The position numbers and the translations under genes are program-made. A stretch of 64,000 bases of DNA from a candidate division WOR-1 bacterium RIFOXYB2_FULL_46_45 (GTDB lineage: Bacteria; Margulisbacteria; WOR-1; XYC2-FULL-46-14), in contig MEUE01000001.1 of the NCBI GenBank assembly GCA_001771585.1, positions 682,001 to 746,000 on the forward strand. The letters are read 5' to 3'. This document shows, piece by piece, positions 26,341 to 34,279 of the stretch. Each line of letters opens with the position of its first letter. The first letter of the stretch is position 1. The notes under the pieces were generated by a model. It had not been told where the DNA came from, made no database searches, and saw only the letters and a list, made by a program, of their open reading frames with translations.

Positions 26341-26357
26341 TTTCAATTCTTGGCCCA
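26340..26357 (-). pseudogene. Slipin 3' remnant joined to the esterase gene end
   Basis: TCTTTCAATTCTTGGCCC is identical to the 3' end of the intact slipin gene (31551-31568). It is joined to the AAGCA...CTACAGG sequence otherwise found upstream of slipin (32486 onward), as expected from a deletion between CTTGGCCC and CTTGCCCC. Confidence 0.7.
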
Positions 26358-26365
26358 AGCAACTG

Positions 26366-27649
26366 CTACAGGTTTTCATCGAGCCAGTTATAGATCTTTT
26401 CGTTGGATATCATGGACGCGCCAAGTTGGCAGTGTTCCTCGGCCCCTTCTTCGCGGGTAAAAAGCAGATATTTTTTAGGGCAGGTCAGCGCGTTGAACAA
26501 TTTCTTGGATTGTCCGGGCAGGTCCTTATCGTCTTGTGAATCAACAACAAGCATCTTGCATTTTATTTTTGAGGCAATCCCCTTCATCGTGTAGGGTCTT
26601 GTGGCTTTGATAAACCCGGACGGTGTCTTTACCCCAAAAACCCACATGCCGTTTCCGATCGCCCAACGCAAGCCAGGATTTTTTTTCATAACCCTATACA
26701 TTTGGGCGTCTATCTCTTTAACGGCCTTGGGATTGTCCAGTTGTTTCTCAAAACCTGCCGGCTGCCGCTTGACCATGTTCTCATGGAAATCATATATTCC
26801 GCCGTTGGCGATACAGACCTTTATCCTGGGTTCAAAAGCCGCCGCCCGCGGCGCAAGATAGCCGCCAAAGCTTATTCCCATCAGCGCGATGCGGTCCGGG
26901 TCCGTCTCTTTTTGCGCGACGGCAAAATCTATGACCGGCGTGACAACTTTTTCCCAGTCATGGCGGAAAGGTAGCTTCTGCTCCCGTATCACTTCTCCCT
27001 GTCCCGGCCCTTCAAAAACCAGGATATTGTAACCACGCTTTAAAGCGGCAAAGCCCACCTGCGGGACAAGTTCTTCCCCTGTTCCGTCAAAGCCGGTCTG
27101 AATGATCAACAAGGGGAGTTTTTTTCCGGTATTGTCCACTGTCCCAAAATATCCCGGCAGAGTCGTTCTTTCATACGGTATCCTTACCGCGCGAATAACG
27201 GGTTTTTCAATTTTATCGATGGCCTTCAGGAACATGTCTCGGCTTTTTCTCCAGGCCTTCATGATCCGCGGGTCGGACGGGTCTTTGTGGAGGAAGAATT
27301 CCGCCGAACGGTAATAATTTGAAGCGCGCAAATAAGCTTCACTCGCGCTTATTCTGTGTCCTTTGGACGCGAACTCATCGGCTGCGGATTCGGCCTGTTT
27401 GGCGGTCCTGGCCCATTCATCGTACCAGCTGTCGTCATCGCCTTCCTTAATACGGTAGCCGGTCTTTAAGCATTCTCCGATGTCGGAGGCGCCACCCGGC
27501 GCCGCACCCAATGCCCTCAAAAGCTGGAAAGAATACTGATTATCCTTGAAGATAATGTTCGCGGCAAAAATATCTGGGGCAAAAGCCAAAGATGCGATAA
27601 GGACCAAAATAAAACAGGCGGTTCTTTTCATGGTTTTTTTCTGTTTCAT
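26366..27649 (-). CDS. Secreted alpha/beta hydrolase (esterase, FrsA/DUF1100-like)
   Basis: 427 residues from the ATG at 27649; an in-frame ATG at 27631 (MKRTACFILVLIASLAF) starts the signal peptide more neatly and is an alternative. The hydrolase core has the nucleophile elbow GISFGGYLAPRAA, an Asp in VVDSQDDKDLPG and a His in EGAEEHCQLG, so the Ser-Asp-His triad appears complete. The N-terminal cap is helical. A TATAAT box is at 27665-27670. It precedes an MscS-type gene and the 25 bases at its promoter recur at 32529-32553. Substrate unknown. Confidence 0.8.
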   Translation of the reverse strand: MKQKKTMKRTACFILVLIASLAFAPDIFAANIIFKDNQYSFQLLRALGAAPGGASDIGECLKTGYRIKEGDDDSWYDEWARTAKQAESAADEFASKGHRISASEAYLRASNYYRSAEFFLHKDPSDPRIMKAWRKSRDMFLKAIDKIEKPVIRAVRIPYERTTLPGYFGTVDNTGKKLPLLIIQTGFDGTGEELVPQVGFAALKRGYNILVFEGPGQGEVIREQKLPFRHDWEKVVTPVIDFAVAQKETDPDRIALMGISFGGYLAPRAAAFEPRIKVCIANGGIYDFHENMVKRQPAGFEKQLDNPKAVKEIDAQMYRVMKKNPGLRWAIGNGMWVFGVKTPSGFIKATRPYTMKGIASKIKCKMLVVDSQDDKDLPGQSKKLFNALTCPKKYLLFTREEGAEEHCQLGASMISNEKIYNWLDENL

Positions 27650-27664
27650 TATTTTATTGATGGA

Positions 27665-27670
27665 ATTATA
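27665..27670 (-). promoter_or_regulatory. TATAAT -10 box of the esterase gene
   Basis: Perfect TATAAT 15 bases before the ATG at 27649. The surrounding 25 bp (27657-27681) recur exactly at 32529-32553. Confidence 0.5.
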
Positions 27671-27686
27671 ACATATAAGCCGAAAA

Positions 27687-28739
27687 TTATGTTTTCTGCA
27701 CATACAGCGTCTGCGTGGGATAAGCGAACTCTATGCCCCGCTTTTCAAATTCTTCCTTAACCGCGAAATTAATCTCCTGCCGGACATCCATATATTTGTT
27801 GTAATCGGGACTTAAAATAAAATATACGACTTCAAATATAAGGCTAAAATCCCCATAACTAAAGAAATGAGCCCGGTCAAAAGCCGTATCTTTAGTCTCC
27901 CTAATAACCTTTTCAATGATCTTTGGGAGCTCCTTCAGCTGGTCAAGGGAAGTCTGATATGTCACGCCCAAACTGAATACGACACGTCTTTTCTCCATGC
28001 GCTTATAATTACGAACACGCGAATCCGTAAGATCGGTATTGGAAAAAATCAATTGCTCACCGCCCAAACTGCGCAAACGGGTCGTTTTAATCCCGATATA
28101 TTCGACCGAACCCATAAAATCACCGATAACTATAAAATCTCCCAACTTAAAGGGCCGGTCAAAAACTATCGAGAAATAGCCGAAGAAATCTTTAAGCAAG
28201 GCCTGCGCGGCTATCGCAACGGCGATACCCCCGATACCCAAACCGGCAATCATTGTCGTAACCTTAAAACCGATATTATCCAAAAAAATTATAAGGGCAA
28301 GCGACCATATCAAAAATTTCACCACGTTCAACATTCCGTCAAGACTACGCGCCAATGCGGGATCTTCCTGCTTTTTGGTTAAATACATCTTTAAGCTGTA
28401 ACCCAACAACAAAATAATTATACGTGCCGAAAAAAAAGTAATCACGGCCAATTGCAGAACGTTAATTACGCTATCTAACCCTGCGGGCAATTTTAAAATT
28501 TTTGAGGCCAAATAAAAACAGGTAAGGTACAAGACCGGCACGACAATTTTTTCAAGAATTGTTGCCAGCAAATCATCAAGCGTTGTTGCCGTTGTTTCGG
28601 AGAATTTCTTAAGGCGCTTGACAAAGAAATAAGCGACAACCTTTACGGTCAATAAACCAAACAGCAGCGCCATTACAAAAACAAGATAATCCAAGACCTG
28701 ATTGCCAAAGAATACTTGATCTAAAATTTTTGGTTCCAT
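27687..28739 (-). CDS. MscS-family mechanosensitive ion channel
   Basis: 350 residues with four or five N-terminal membrane helices. The pore helix and MscS signature follow: IAGLGIGGIAVAIAAQALLKD, then FGYFSIVFDRPFKLGDFIVIGD, then SVEYIGIKTTRLRSLGGEQL, and a C-terminal alpha/beta domain. Such channels release solutes under hypo-osmotic shock in the inner membrane. An AAGGAG site precedes the start. The 3' end is duplicated as a decayed fragment at 26162. Confidence 0.92.
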   Translation of the reverse strand: MEPKILDQVFFGNQVLDYLVFVMALLFGLLTVKVVAYFFVKRLKKFSETTATTLDDLLATILEKIVVPVLYLTCFYLASKILKLPAGLDSVINVLQLAVITFFSARIIILLLGYSLKMYLTKKQEDPALARSLDGMLNVVKFLIWSLALIIFLDNIGFKVTTMIAGLGIGGIAVAIAAQALLKDFFGYFSIVFDRPFKLGDFIVIGDFMGSVEYIGIKTTRLRSLGGEQLIFSNTDLTDSRVRNYKRMEKRRVVFSLGVTYQTSLDQLKELPKIIEKVIRETKDTAFDRAHFFSYGDFSLIFEVVYFILSPDYNKYMDVRQEINFAVKEEFEKRGIEFAYPTQTLYVQKT

Positions 28740-28765
28740 CTTTTAATTTTTCTCCTTTTTATCAT

Positions 28766-28806
28766 TTTATGTTATTCTGTTCCGGCTAGCAAGGAGGGAG
28801 TTGTTT
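28766..28806 (+). repeat. Copy of the holin-like gene leader before the P-type ATPase
   Basis: TTTTATGTTATT, then CCGGCTAGCAAGGAGGGA, matches 23397-23433 with few differences, including a strong Shine-Dalgarno, but no start codon or small gene follows here. It may be a remnant of a lost copy or a re-used promoter. Confidence 0.6.
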
Positions 28807-28864
28807 TTTTGCCCAATGCGGTTCCCTTTCAAAACAATCCCGAGTATGTGATAATTAATAATCG

Positions 28865-31549
28865 ATGTTAAAAATTGCTACTGAATTTTATGCCGAATCG
28901 GCCGTTGAAGCCGTTTCCTTGCTGGAAACCGATTCGGAAAAAGGCTTAACCGCGGAAGAAGTCAAACGGCGGCTGGAAGAATATGGCCGGAACCTGATTA
29001 CTCCGGCTAAAAATAAGCCGGCCTGGTTAAGATTTATTTCGCAATTTAGCCAGCCTTTGGTCTATATCCTGGTAATAACTTCTCTAATTACTCTTTTTCT
29101 AAACGAAAGACTGGAGTCCGCGGTAATCTTTGGAGTGGTTTTAATTAATGCTTTTGTTGGTTATGTACAAGAAGCAAAGGCTCTCCAGGCGCTCGAAGCT
29201 TTGGCTAAAAGCCTAAAAATCCAGGTTCAGGTGATTAGAAACGGCCAAAAAAGACGGGTCCCCTCGGAAGAGGTTGTTCCCGGAGATATTGTTTTGGTGG
29301 CTTCCGGCGATAAGATCGCCGCCGATATGCGGCTAATTCAAGCGAAAGAACTAAGAGTGAACGAATCGACCTTGACGGGAGAATCCTTGCCGGTGGATAA
29401 GAATGTGGCGGTTATGCCGGCGGATACGGGATTGGCGGATCGGACAAATATGCTTTACGCCTCCACGTTAGTGTCCTTTGGTTCCGGTAGAGCGGTGGTG
29501 ACCGAGACCGGGGATCGTTCCGAGGTGGGGAGGATCGCTCGGCTAGTCTCCTCGGCCAGTGATTTGGATACTCCGCTGACTAAAAAGATTTCTCGCTTTA
29601 GCCAGTTACTATTATATGTAATATTTTTCCTTTCTCTTGTGGTTTTTGTGGTAGGAATTTTTCGGGGCAATTCCGCTTTGGATATGTTCATGGCGGCGGT
29701 CGCTTTGGCCGTATCGGCGATTCCTGAAGGGATGCCGGCCGCGGTTACAATTACTCTGGCAATCGGGGTCTCCCGCATGGCTAAGCGCAAAGCGATCATC
29801 AGAAAACTTCCGGCGGTTGAAACCCTGGGCAGTACCAGTATCATTTGTTCCGATAAGACGGGGACACTGACTGAAAATCAAATGACCGTGCAGACGATTC
29901 TTGCCGATGATCGGGAATATCAGGTTCTTGGCAATGGCTACCAACCCGAAGGGGAAATCAGGCTAAAAGAGGAACCGGTCGCCGAGGCGCCTTTCGCGAC
30001 TCCTTTGTATGAATGTCTTAAGGCCGGCTTGTTATGTAATGATAGCCAGATTGTGAAAAAGTCGTCGCTCTATGAGGCGGAAGGGGATCCAACGGAAGCG
30101 GCCTTGCTGGTAGCGGCCGGCAAAATTAAGCCTTTTTCCCAAGAACAGATTTTAGAGCCGCGCCTTGACGCGCTGCCTTTTGAATCGGCCTTCAATTATA
30201 TGGCCACCTTGCATCAAGGTGCGGAGAATAATATTGTTTATATAAAGGGATCGGTAGAAAAGATTTTATCCTGTTCCGTTAATCAGCTTCAAACAGACGG
30301 CAGTGTAAAAGAATTACAGCCGGAGCATATTACCCAACAGGCGGAAGTGATTGCGGCCCGGGGCTTGAGAGTAATTGCTTTTGCTAAAATCAGTACTCAT
30401 AAAAATAGTTTGGAGCGTGCCGATATTGCCGGAGCTACTTTTTTGGGATTACAGGGAATGATCGATCCCCCCAGAGTCGAAGCGATACGGGCAATTCAAG
30501 ACTGTTATCGGGCCGGGATTGAGGTGAAGATGATCACAGGAGACCATCTCCTTACCGCCAAAGCGATTGCCAAACAGATGGGTTTTTCCTCCCGGGACAG
30601 GGAAGAGATAATGGCCGTATCCGGCAAACAGCTCGCTCAACTCAATGACGGAGAATTTGATAAGGTGGCTAAGGAGGCTGTCGTTTTTGCCCGGGTTACG
30701 CCGGAACAAAAACTACGGCTGGTCAAAGCGCTGCAAAAGCAAGGGGCGATTGTGGCCATGACCGGCGATGGAGTAAACGATGCCCCGGCGTTAAAACAGG
30801 CCGATATCGGTATTGCTATGGGGTTGGCCGGAACAGAAACCGCCAAAGAAGCGGCGGACATGATTTTGACCGATGACAACTTTGCCTCGATCCACTCTGC
30901 GGTCGAAGAAGGCCGTTGTGTCTATGACAACTTAAGAAAATTTATTTTATGGACTATCCCTACCAACCTGGCAGAATCTCTGGCGGTAATTTTTGCCGTT
31001 TTTTTAGGCACACTGCTGCCGGTCTTGCCGGTCCAGCTGTTATGGATCAATATGACTACCGCGGTATTTTTGGGAATGATGATCGCCTTTGAGCCCAAAG
31101 AAGAGGAGACAATGTCGCGACCGCCACTAGCGCCTAATCTTCCTATCTTAACCGGGGAGATGCTGCTAAGAACCCTATATTTTGGCGGCTTATTGGCGAT
31201 TGGAATGTACGGCTTATTTTATTACGAATTATCCCAGGGAGCCTCAATTCAAATGGCTCGGACAATTGCCGCCACAACTTTGATTATGGGAGAAACCGCC
31301 TATCTGCTTAATTGCCGCTCGTTGTCCAGATCGATGTTTTCTATTGGCCTTTTTACCAACCCTTTTATTTGGGCGGGTATTTCCCTGATGATCGGCTTGC
31401 AATTGCTTTTTATTTATCAGCCGGCAATGCAGCTCTTTTTTAACTCCAGTCCTTTGGGAGTTGGCTCCTGGTCAAGGATTATTATTCTTTGCATTGGACT
31501 CTTTGCCATAGTGGAAGCAGAAAAAAAGATTAGGAAGCTGTTTCCCTGA
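28865..31549 (+). CDS. P-type cation-transporting ATPase (P2-type, Ca2+/H+-ATPase-like)
   Basis: 894 residues with the full P-type order: cation ATPase N-domain, A-domain TLTGESLPVDK, M4 motif AIPEGMPAAVTITLA, phosphorylation site CSDKTGTLTENQMTV, hinge MTGDGVNDAPALKQADIG, and C-terminal helices. The M4 PEGMP resembles Ca2+ pumps, but in M6 the sequence is LLWINMTTAVFLGM, where SERCA-type pumps have an Asp four residues after the Asn; here it is Ala. The transported ion is therefore uncertain. The 3' end overlaps slipin by 20 bases, and its tail is duplicated at 26283. Confidence 0.92.
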   Translation: MLKIATEFYAESAVEAVSLLETDSEKGLTAEEVKRRLEEYGRNLITPAKNKPAWLRFISQFSQPLVYILVITSLITLFLNERLESAVIFGVVLINAFVGYVQEAKALQALEALAKSLKIQVQVIRNGQKRRVPSEEVVPGDIVLVASGDKIAADMRLIQAKELRVNESTLTGESLPVDKNVAVMPADTGLADRTNMLYASTLVSFGSGRAVVTETGDRSEVGRIARLVSSASDLDTPLTKKISRFSQLLLYVIFFLSLVVFVVGIFRGNSALDMFMAAVALAVSAIPEGMPAAVTITLAIGVSRMAKRKAIIRKLPAVETLGSTSIICSDKTGTLTENQMTVQTILADDREYQVLGNGYQPEGEIRLKEEPVAEAPFATPLYECLKAGLLCNDSQIVKKSSLYEAEGDPTEAALLVAAGKIKPFSQEQILEPRLDALPFESAFNYMATLHQGAENNIVYIKGSVEKILSCSVNQLQTDGSVKELQPEHITQQAEVIAARGLRVIAFAKISTHKNSLERADIAGATFLGLQGMIDPPRVEAIRAIQDCYRAGIEVKMITGDHLLTAKAIAKQMGFSSRDREEIMAVSGKQLAQLNDGEFDKVAKEAVVFARVTPEQKLRLVKALQKQGAIVAMTGDGVNDAPALKQADIGIAMGLAGTETAKEAADMILTDDNFASIHSAVEEGRCVYDNLRKFILWTIPTNLAESLAVIFAVFLGTLLPVLPVQLLWINMTTAVFLGMMIAFEPKEEETMSRPPLAPNLPILTGEMLLRTLYFGGLLAIGMYGLFYYELSQGASIQMARTIAATTLIMGETAYLLNCRSLSRSMFSIGLFTNPFIWAGISLMIGLQLLFIYQPAMQLFFNSSPLGVGSWSRIIILCIGLFAIVEAEKKIRKLFP

Positions 31550-32438
31550 ATCTTTCAATTCTTGGCCCTTCGGGCTCTTTCGTTTTTTTACCGATCGGCA
31601 GAACTCCGGACAAATCCCCAATCACATTCACCAGGTCGGAATCGGATGGAACGATGATCTTGGCATTGCCCTGCAAGGAGACTTCCAATGCCTGAAGCTT
31701 CCTCAACAACTGGGCGTTACCGATAAAATATTTTTCGGCCGCTTCATTGACCAGTTTTATGGCTTCGGCCTCTCCCTGCGCCTGCAGGATACGCGCCTGC
31801 CTGATCCCTTCCGCCTGTTTGATGCTGGCCCTTTTTTCCCCGTCCGCCACAGTCTCTCTGGCTGTCGCGAAATCAACGGCCGCGATTTTCTCGTTCTCCG
31901 CTTTGACGACTTTGTTCATCGTTTCTTGGACATCTTTAGGCGGGTCGATCTCTTTTAGCTCCGTCCTGACGATATCAATTCCCCAGCTGTTTGTTTCTTC
32001 CTTAAGCGTTTTATGAAGCTCCGAATTGATCTTGCCTCTTTCGCTGTTCGCGGATTTTAAAGTCAGCGTCCCGATAATGTTTCTCAAGGTCGTTCGCGCG
32101 AGATTGACTATCTGGTATTGGTAATCATTGACGTGGTATTGCGAGTTCTTGACGCTGGCCTCATCCGGGTTAACCTTAAAATAGACCTGCGCGTCGACCC
32201 GGGCGTTCAAATTGTCGTTGGTAATTATTTCCTGCGGTTCGGCATCGACCATTTGTTCCGTAATGTTTACAAAGATCAGGTTCTCAATAACCGGAAGGAT
32301 CCAGTTTAACCCCGGGGACGCGAACCGATGATATTTTCCCAGCCTTTCGATCAAGCCCCTCTGTGTCGGCCTGATAACGCGTATTCCCAGCAAACAAACG
32401 ACAACCCCCGCCAAAACAATATAAGCTATAATTACCAT
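31530..32438 (-). CDS. Slipin/stomatin-like SPFH (band 7) membrane protein
   Basis: 302 residues if started at the ATG 32438, which sits the right distance from an AAGGAG site; an ATG at 32447 is too close to it. One N-terminal helix (MVIIAYIVLAGVVVCLLG) is followed by the SPFH domain (VIRPTQRGLIERLGKYHR, DAQVYFKVNP) and a helical region with AEGIRQARILQAQGEAEAI. Such proteins form ring-like assemblies in membrane microdomains and often act with NfeD or proteases; neither is adjacent. It converges with the P-type ATPase with a 20-base overlap. Confidence 0.9.
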   Translation of the reverse strand: MVIIAYIVLAGVVVCLLGIRVIRPTQRGLIERLGKYHRFASPGLNWILPVIENLIFVNITEQMVDAEPQEIITNDNLNARVDAQVYFKVNPDEASVKNSQYHVNDYQYQIVNLARTTLRNIIGTLTLKSANSERGKINSELHKTLKEETNSWGIDIVRTELKEIDPPKDVQETMNKVVKAENEKIAAVDFATARETVADGEKRASIKQAEGIRQARILQAQGEAEAIKLVNEAAEKYFIGNAQLLRKLQALEVSLQGNAKIIVPSDSDLVNVIGDLSGVLPIGKKTKEPEGPRIERFRETAS

Positions 32439-32485
32439 ATCATCCATCTCCTTTTTTTGCCGTTAAAAAAATCAATTGCTTCTTG

Positions 32486-32553
32486 CCCCAAGCACCCTCT
32501 ACAGGTTTTCATTAAGCCGGTTGTTCTCTTGATGGAATTATAACATATAAGCC
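32486..32553 (-). pseudogene. Remnant of a second esterase copy (3' end fused to promoter)
   Basis: 32486-32522 matches the 3' end of the intact esterase gene (26354-26390, about 30 of 37 bases), and 32529-32553 matches the esterase promoter (27657-27681) with 25 of 25 bases. The whole body of the gene between them is missing. Confidence 0.8.
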
Positions 32554-32598
32554 CCAAGCCGGACTCGGACCAATTGCTGGCTTTAGGCGGGATCATGC

Positions 32599-32604
32599 TA
32601 TAAT
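32599..32604 (+). promoter_or_regulatory. TATAAT -10 box 7 nt before the DUF5674 ATG
   Basis: TATAAT, seven bases, ATG; no Shine-Dalgarno. Confidence 0.55.
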
Positions 32605-32611
32605 ATTAAAA

Positions 32612-32953
32612 ATGGAGATAATTAACAACCAAATTACCCCGGACAAACTTAAAACCATGGCAAAAAATAGGTTCGGCAACATGGTCAAGGCGGTCGTTGA
32701 TATTGAAAACAAAACCATGGCGGTTGACGCCGAGTTCCACTCCGACCTTGAAGGATTAATGCTTCAAAATAGTTCTAAAAACGAAAATTTGTGGGGAATA
32801 AATATTTATCCCGAACTGGAAGACAGCGATCGGATCGAATTTGATTCGATGATCAACCTGCGTCCGGCGCAGAATAACCGAACCCGCGGAGTTGAGAGCC
32901 CGGAAATCCGGGGAAAAATTATTTCCATTGTAAACAAACTGGTTCAAAAATGA
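32612..32953 (+). CDS. DUF5674-family protein
   Basis: 113 residues. The order MAKNRFGNMVKAVVDIE, AVDAEFHSDLE, LWGINIYPE, IEFDSMINLRP and NRTRGVESPEIRGKI matches DUF5674 proteins from uncultured bacteria as I know them. The Arg and Glu residues conserved in those stretches may form an active or binding site, but no function is known. It overlaps the next gene by 4 bases as ATGA, and the pair has its own promoter. Confidence 0.8.
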   Translation: MEIINNQITPDKLKTMAKNRFGNMVKAVVDIENKTMAVDAEFHSDLEGLMLQNSSKNENLWGINIYPELEDSDRIEFDSMINLRPAQNNRTRGVESPEIRGKIISIVNKLVQK

Positions 32954-33282
32954 GTTTTCAGCATAAAGAAGCCGCCGCCGGCCGCTGGCAAAAGATGCCG
33001 CTCTCCGAACAGATGGCAAACATCGGCTCCGAGGTTGAACGGGCGATAAACTGGAAAAATAAAAACAATAAAGAATACAGCCGAACCGCTTTTGAGCGGG
33101 CTTTGGAACTTTTGGACTTAACCCTGGCCTGTTACAAAGAATATTCCAAGTTGAAAGAGCTGGCCAGGTTAAGGGAAGTGCTGGCCGATTATTTTGCTTT
33201 TGACAACACTTATAACTCTACGGATGAAAGCCTAAAAAAATATTTCCTCGCTTTCAATTACGCCGCCAGGCTGGGGCATTGA
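32950..33282 (+). CDS. Small conserved-looking helical protein next to DUF5674
   Basis: 110 residues. Nearly all helical, with SEQMANIGSEVERAINWKNK and repeated ELLDLTL..YKEYSKLKELARLREVLADYF. The pattern recalls small helical-bundle proteins of HEPN-like fold, but no RxxxxH motif is present and I would not assign it. Coupling to DUF5674 by an ATGA overlap suggests that the two act together. Confidence 0.65.
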   Translation: MSFQHKEAAAGRWQKMPLSEQMANIGSEVERAINWKNKNNKEYSRTAFERALELLDLTLACYKEYSKLKELARLREVLADYFAFDNTYNSTDESLKKYFLAFNYAARLGH

Positions 33283-33292
33283 GAAAAAAAAG

Positions 33293-33364
33293 CTCCCCGA
33301 GCTGGACTCGAACCAGCAACAACCTGATTAACAGTCAGGTGCTCTACCATTGAGCTATCGGGGA
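33293..33364 (-). tRNA. tRNA-Asn (anticodon GTT)
   Basis: Minus-strand cloverleaf: acceptor TCCCCGA/TCGGGGA, D-arm GCTC...GAGC, anticodon stem CCTGA/TCAGG with loop CTGTTAA (anticodon GTT), T-arm GCTGG TTCGAGT CCAGC, and discriminator G. CCA is not encoded. A run of T follows the 3' end. Confidence 0.97.
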
Positions 33365-33383
33365 ATGCCTCGACGATATATTA

Positions 33384-33412
33384 ATCCTACCAGAGAAAAA
33401 AGGGGCAGTCAA
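33384..33412 (-). promoter_or_regulatory. Promoter of tRNA-Asn
   Basis: -35 TTGACT (33407-33412), 17-bp spacer, -10 TAGGAT (33384-33389), 19 bases before the tRNA. Confidence 0.65.
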
Positions 33413-33442
33413 TTGAACGCCGTGCTATAATTTATCCCGATT

Positions 33443-34279
33443 ATGAATAATTCTATGGTAAATCTTTTTATGCTTGCGTTTGTCCTCTCCAGCCTGTTCG
33501 GCACCGGCCTTTCTCTGACTCTTGGTGAAATAATCGCCCCGTTTAAAAAAACCAAACTGGTCTTCCTGGCGCTTTTGGGCAACTTCTTGCTTATCCCGCT
33601 TTTGACTTATGCCCTGGCAATCTTTTTTAAGCTGGATGAGAGCTTGTTCAATGGTTTAATGCTCCTGGCATGTTGTGCGGGAGCTCCCTTTTTGCCGGCA
33701 CTCGCAAATATCGCGGGCGGAAGCATTGCCTTCAGCGTCGGCCTGATGGTCCTGCTGATGCTGACAACTGTTTTTTATGCTCCAATCGTTCTTCCCCTCA
33801 TAATCCCCAACGTCGCGATCAATCCGTTAAGCATTGCCTCTCCGTTAATTTTTTATATGCTCCTCCCTTTAATCGTCGGATTGATTATTAAAGCGATTAA
33901 ACCCGATCTGGCCGGTTTGATCCGCCCCTTCGCCAAGAAAATATCTTTGCTCAGCATAATTATTATGGCCGTCCTGTTCCTGTTTGCCGCTACCCCCGTT
34001 TTTATCGAAGCGTATGGCACCGGAGTTTACAATGCCATGCTTATTTTTGTTGCCGGATCGCTTCTGATCGGCTATCTTTTTAGCGGACTCAAAACCGCCG
34101 ACAAATCTGTGATGGCTCTGGGGGCCGGACAGCGCAACATCATGGCCGCACTTCTTATCGCGGTAACCAATTTCTCCGATCATAAAATTCTGGTGGTTAT
34201 ATTAATCGGCAGCTTGGTCGGATTTGTGGTCTTGTTTCCGGCCGCCGCCATATTTAAAAAATTACAACAACATGTTTAA
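33443..34279 (+). CDS. BASS-family (bile acid:sodium symporter-like) transporter
   Basis: 278 residues and about nine hydrophobic helices. Family-like segments are GTGLSLTLGEIIAPFKK near the N-terminus, LACCAGAPFLPALANIAGGS in the middle and ALGAGQRNIMAALLIAVTNF, the crossover helix region. BASS proteins move organic anions with sodium across the inner membrane. A TATAAT box is at 33426-33431. It overlaps the following GH130 gene by 8 bases. The substrate cannot be read from sequence. Confidence 0.8.
   Translation: MNNSMVNLFMLAFVLSSLFGTGLSLTLGEIIAPFKKTKLVFLALLGNFLLIPLLTYALAIFFKLDESLFNGLMLLACCAGAPFLPALANIAGGSIAFSVGLMVLLMLTTVFYAPIVLPLIIPNVAINPLSIASPLIFYMLLPLIVGLIIKAIKPDLAGLIRPFAKKISLLSIIIMAVLFLFAATPVFIEAYGTGVYNAMLIFVAGSLLIGYLFSGLKTADKSVMALGAGQRNIMAALLIAVTNFSDHKILVVILIGSLVGFVVLFPAAAIFKKLQQHV

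Noticed and set aside
26309-26539. Short plus-strand reading frame of 76 codons overlapping the esterase 3' end
   Set aside because: It is the decayed ATPase tail joined to antisense of the esterase gene, with no ribosome site.
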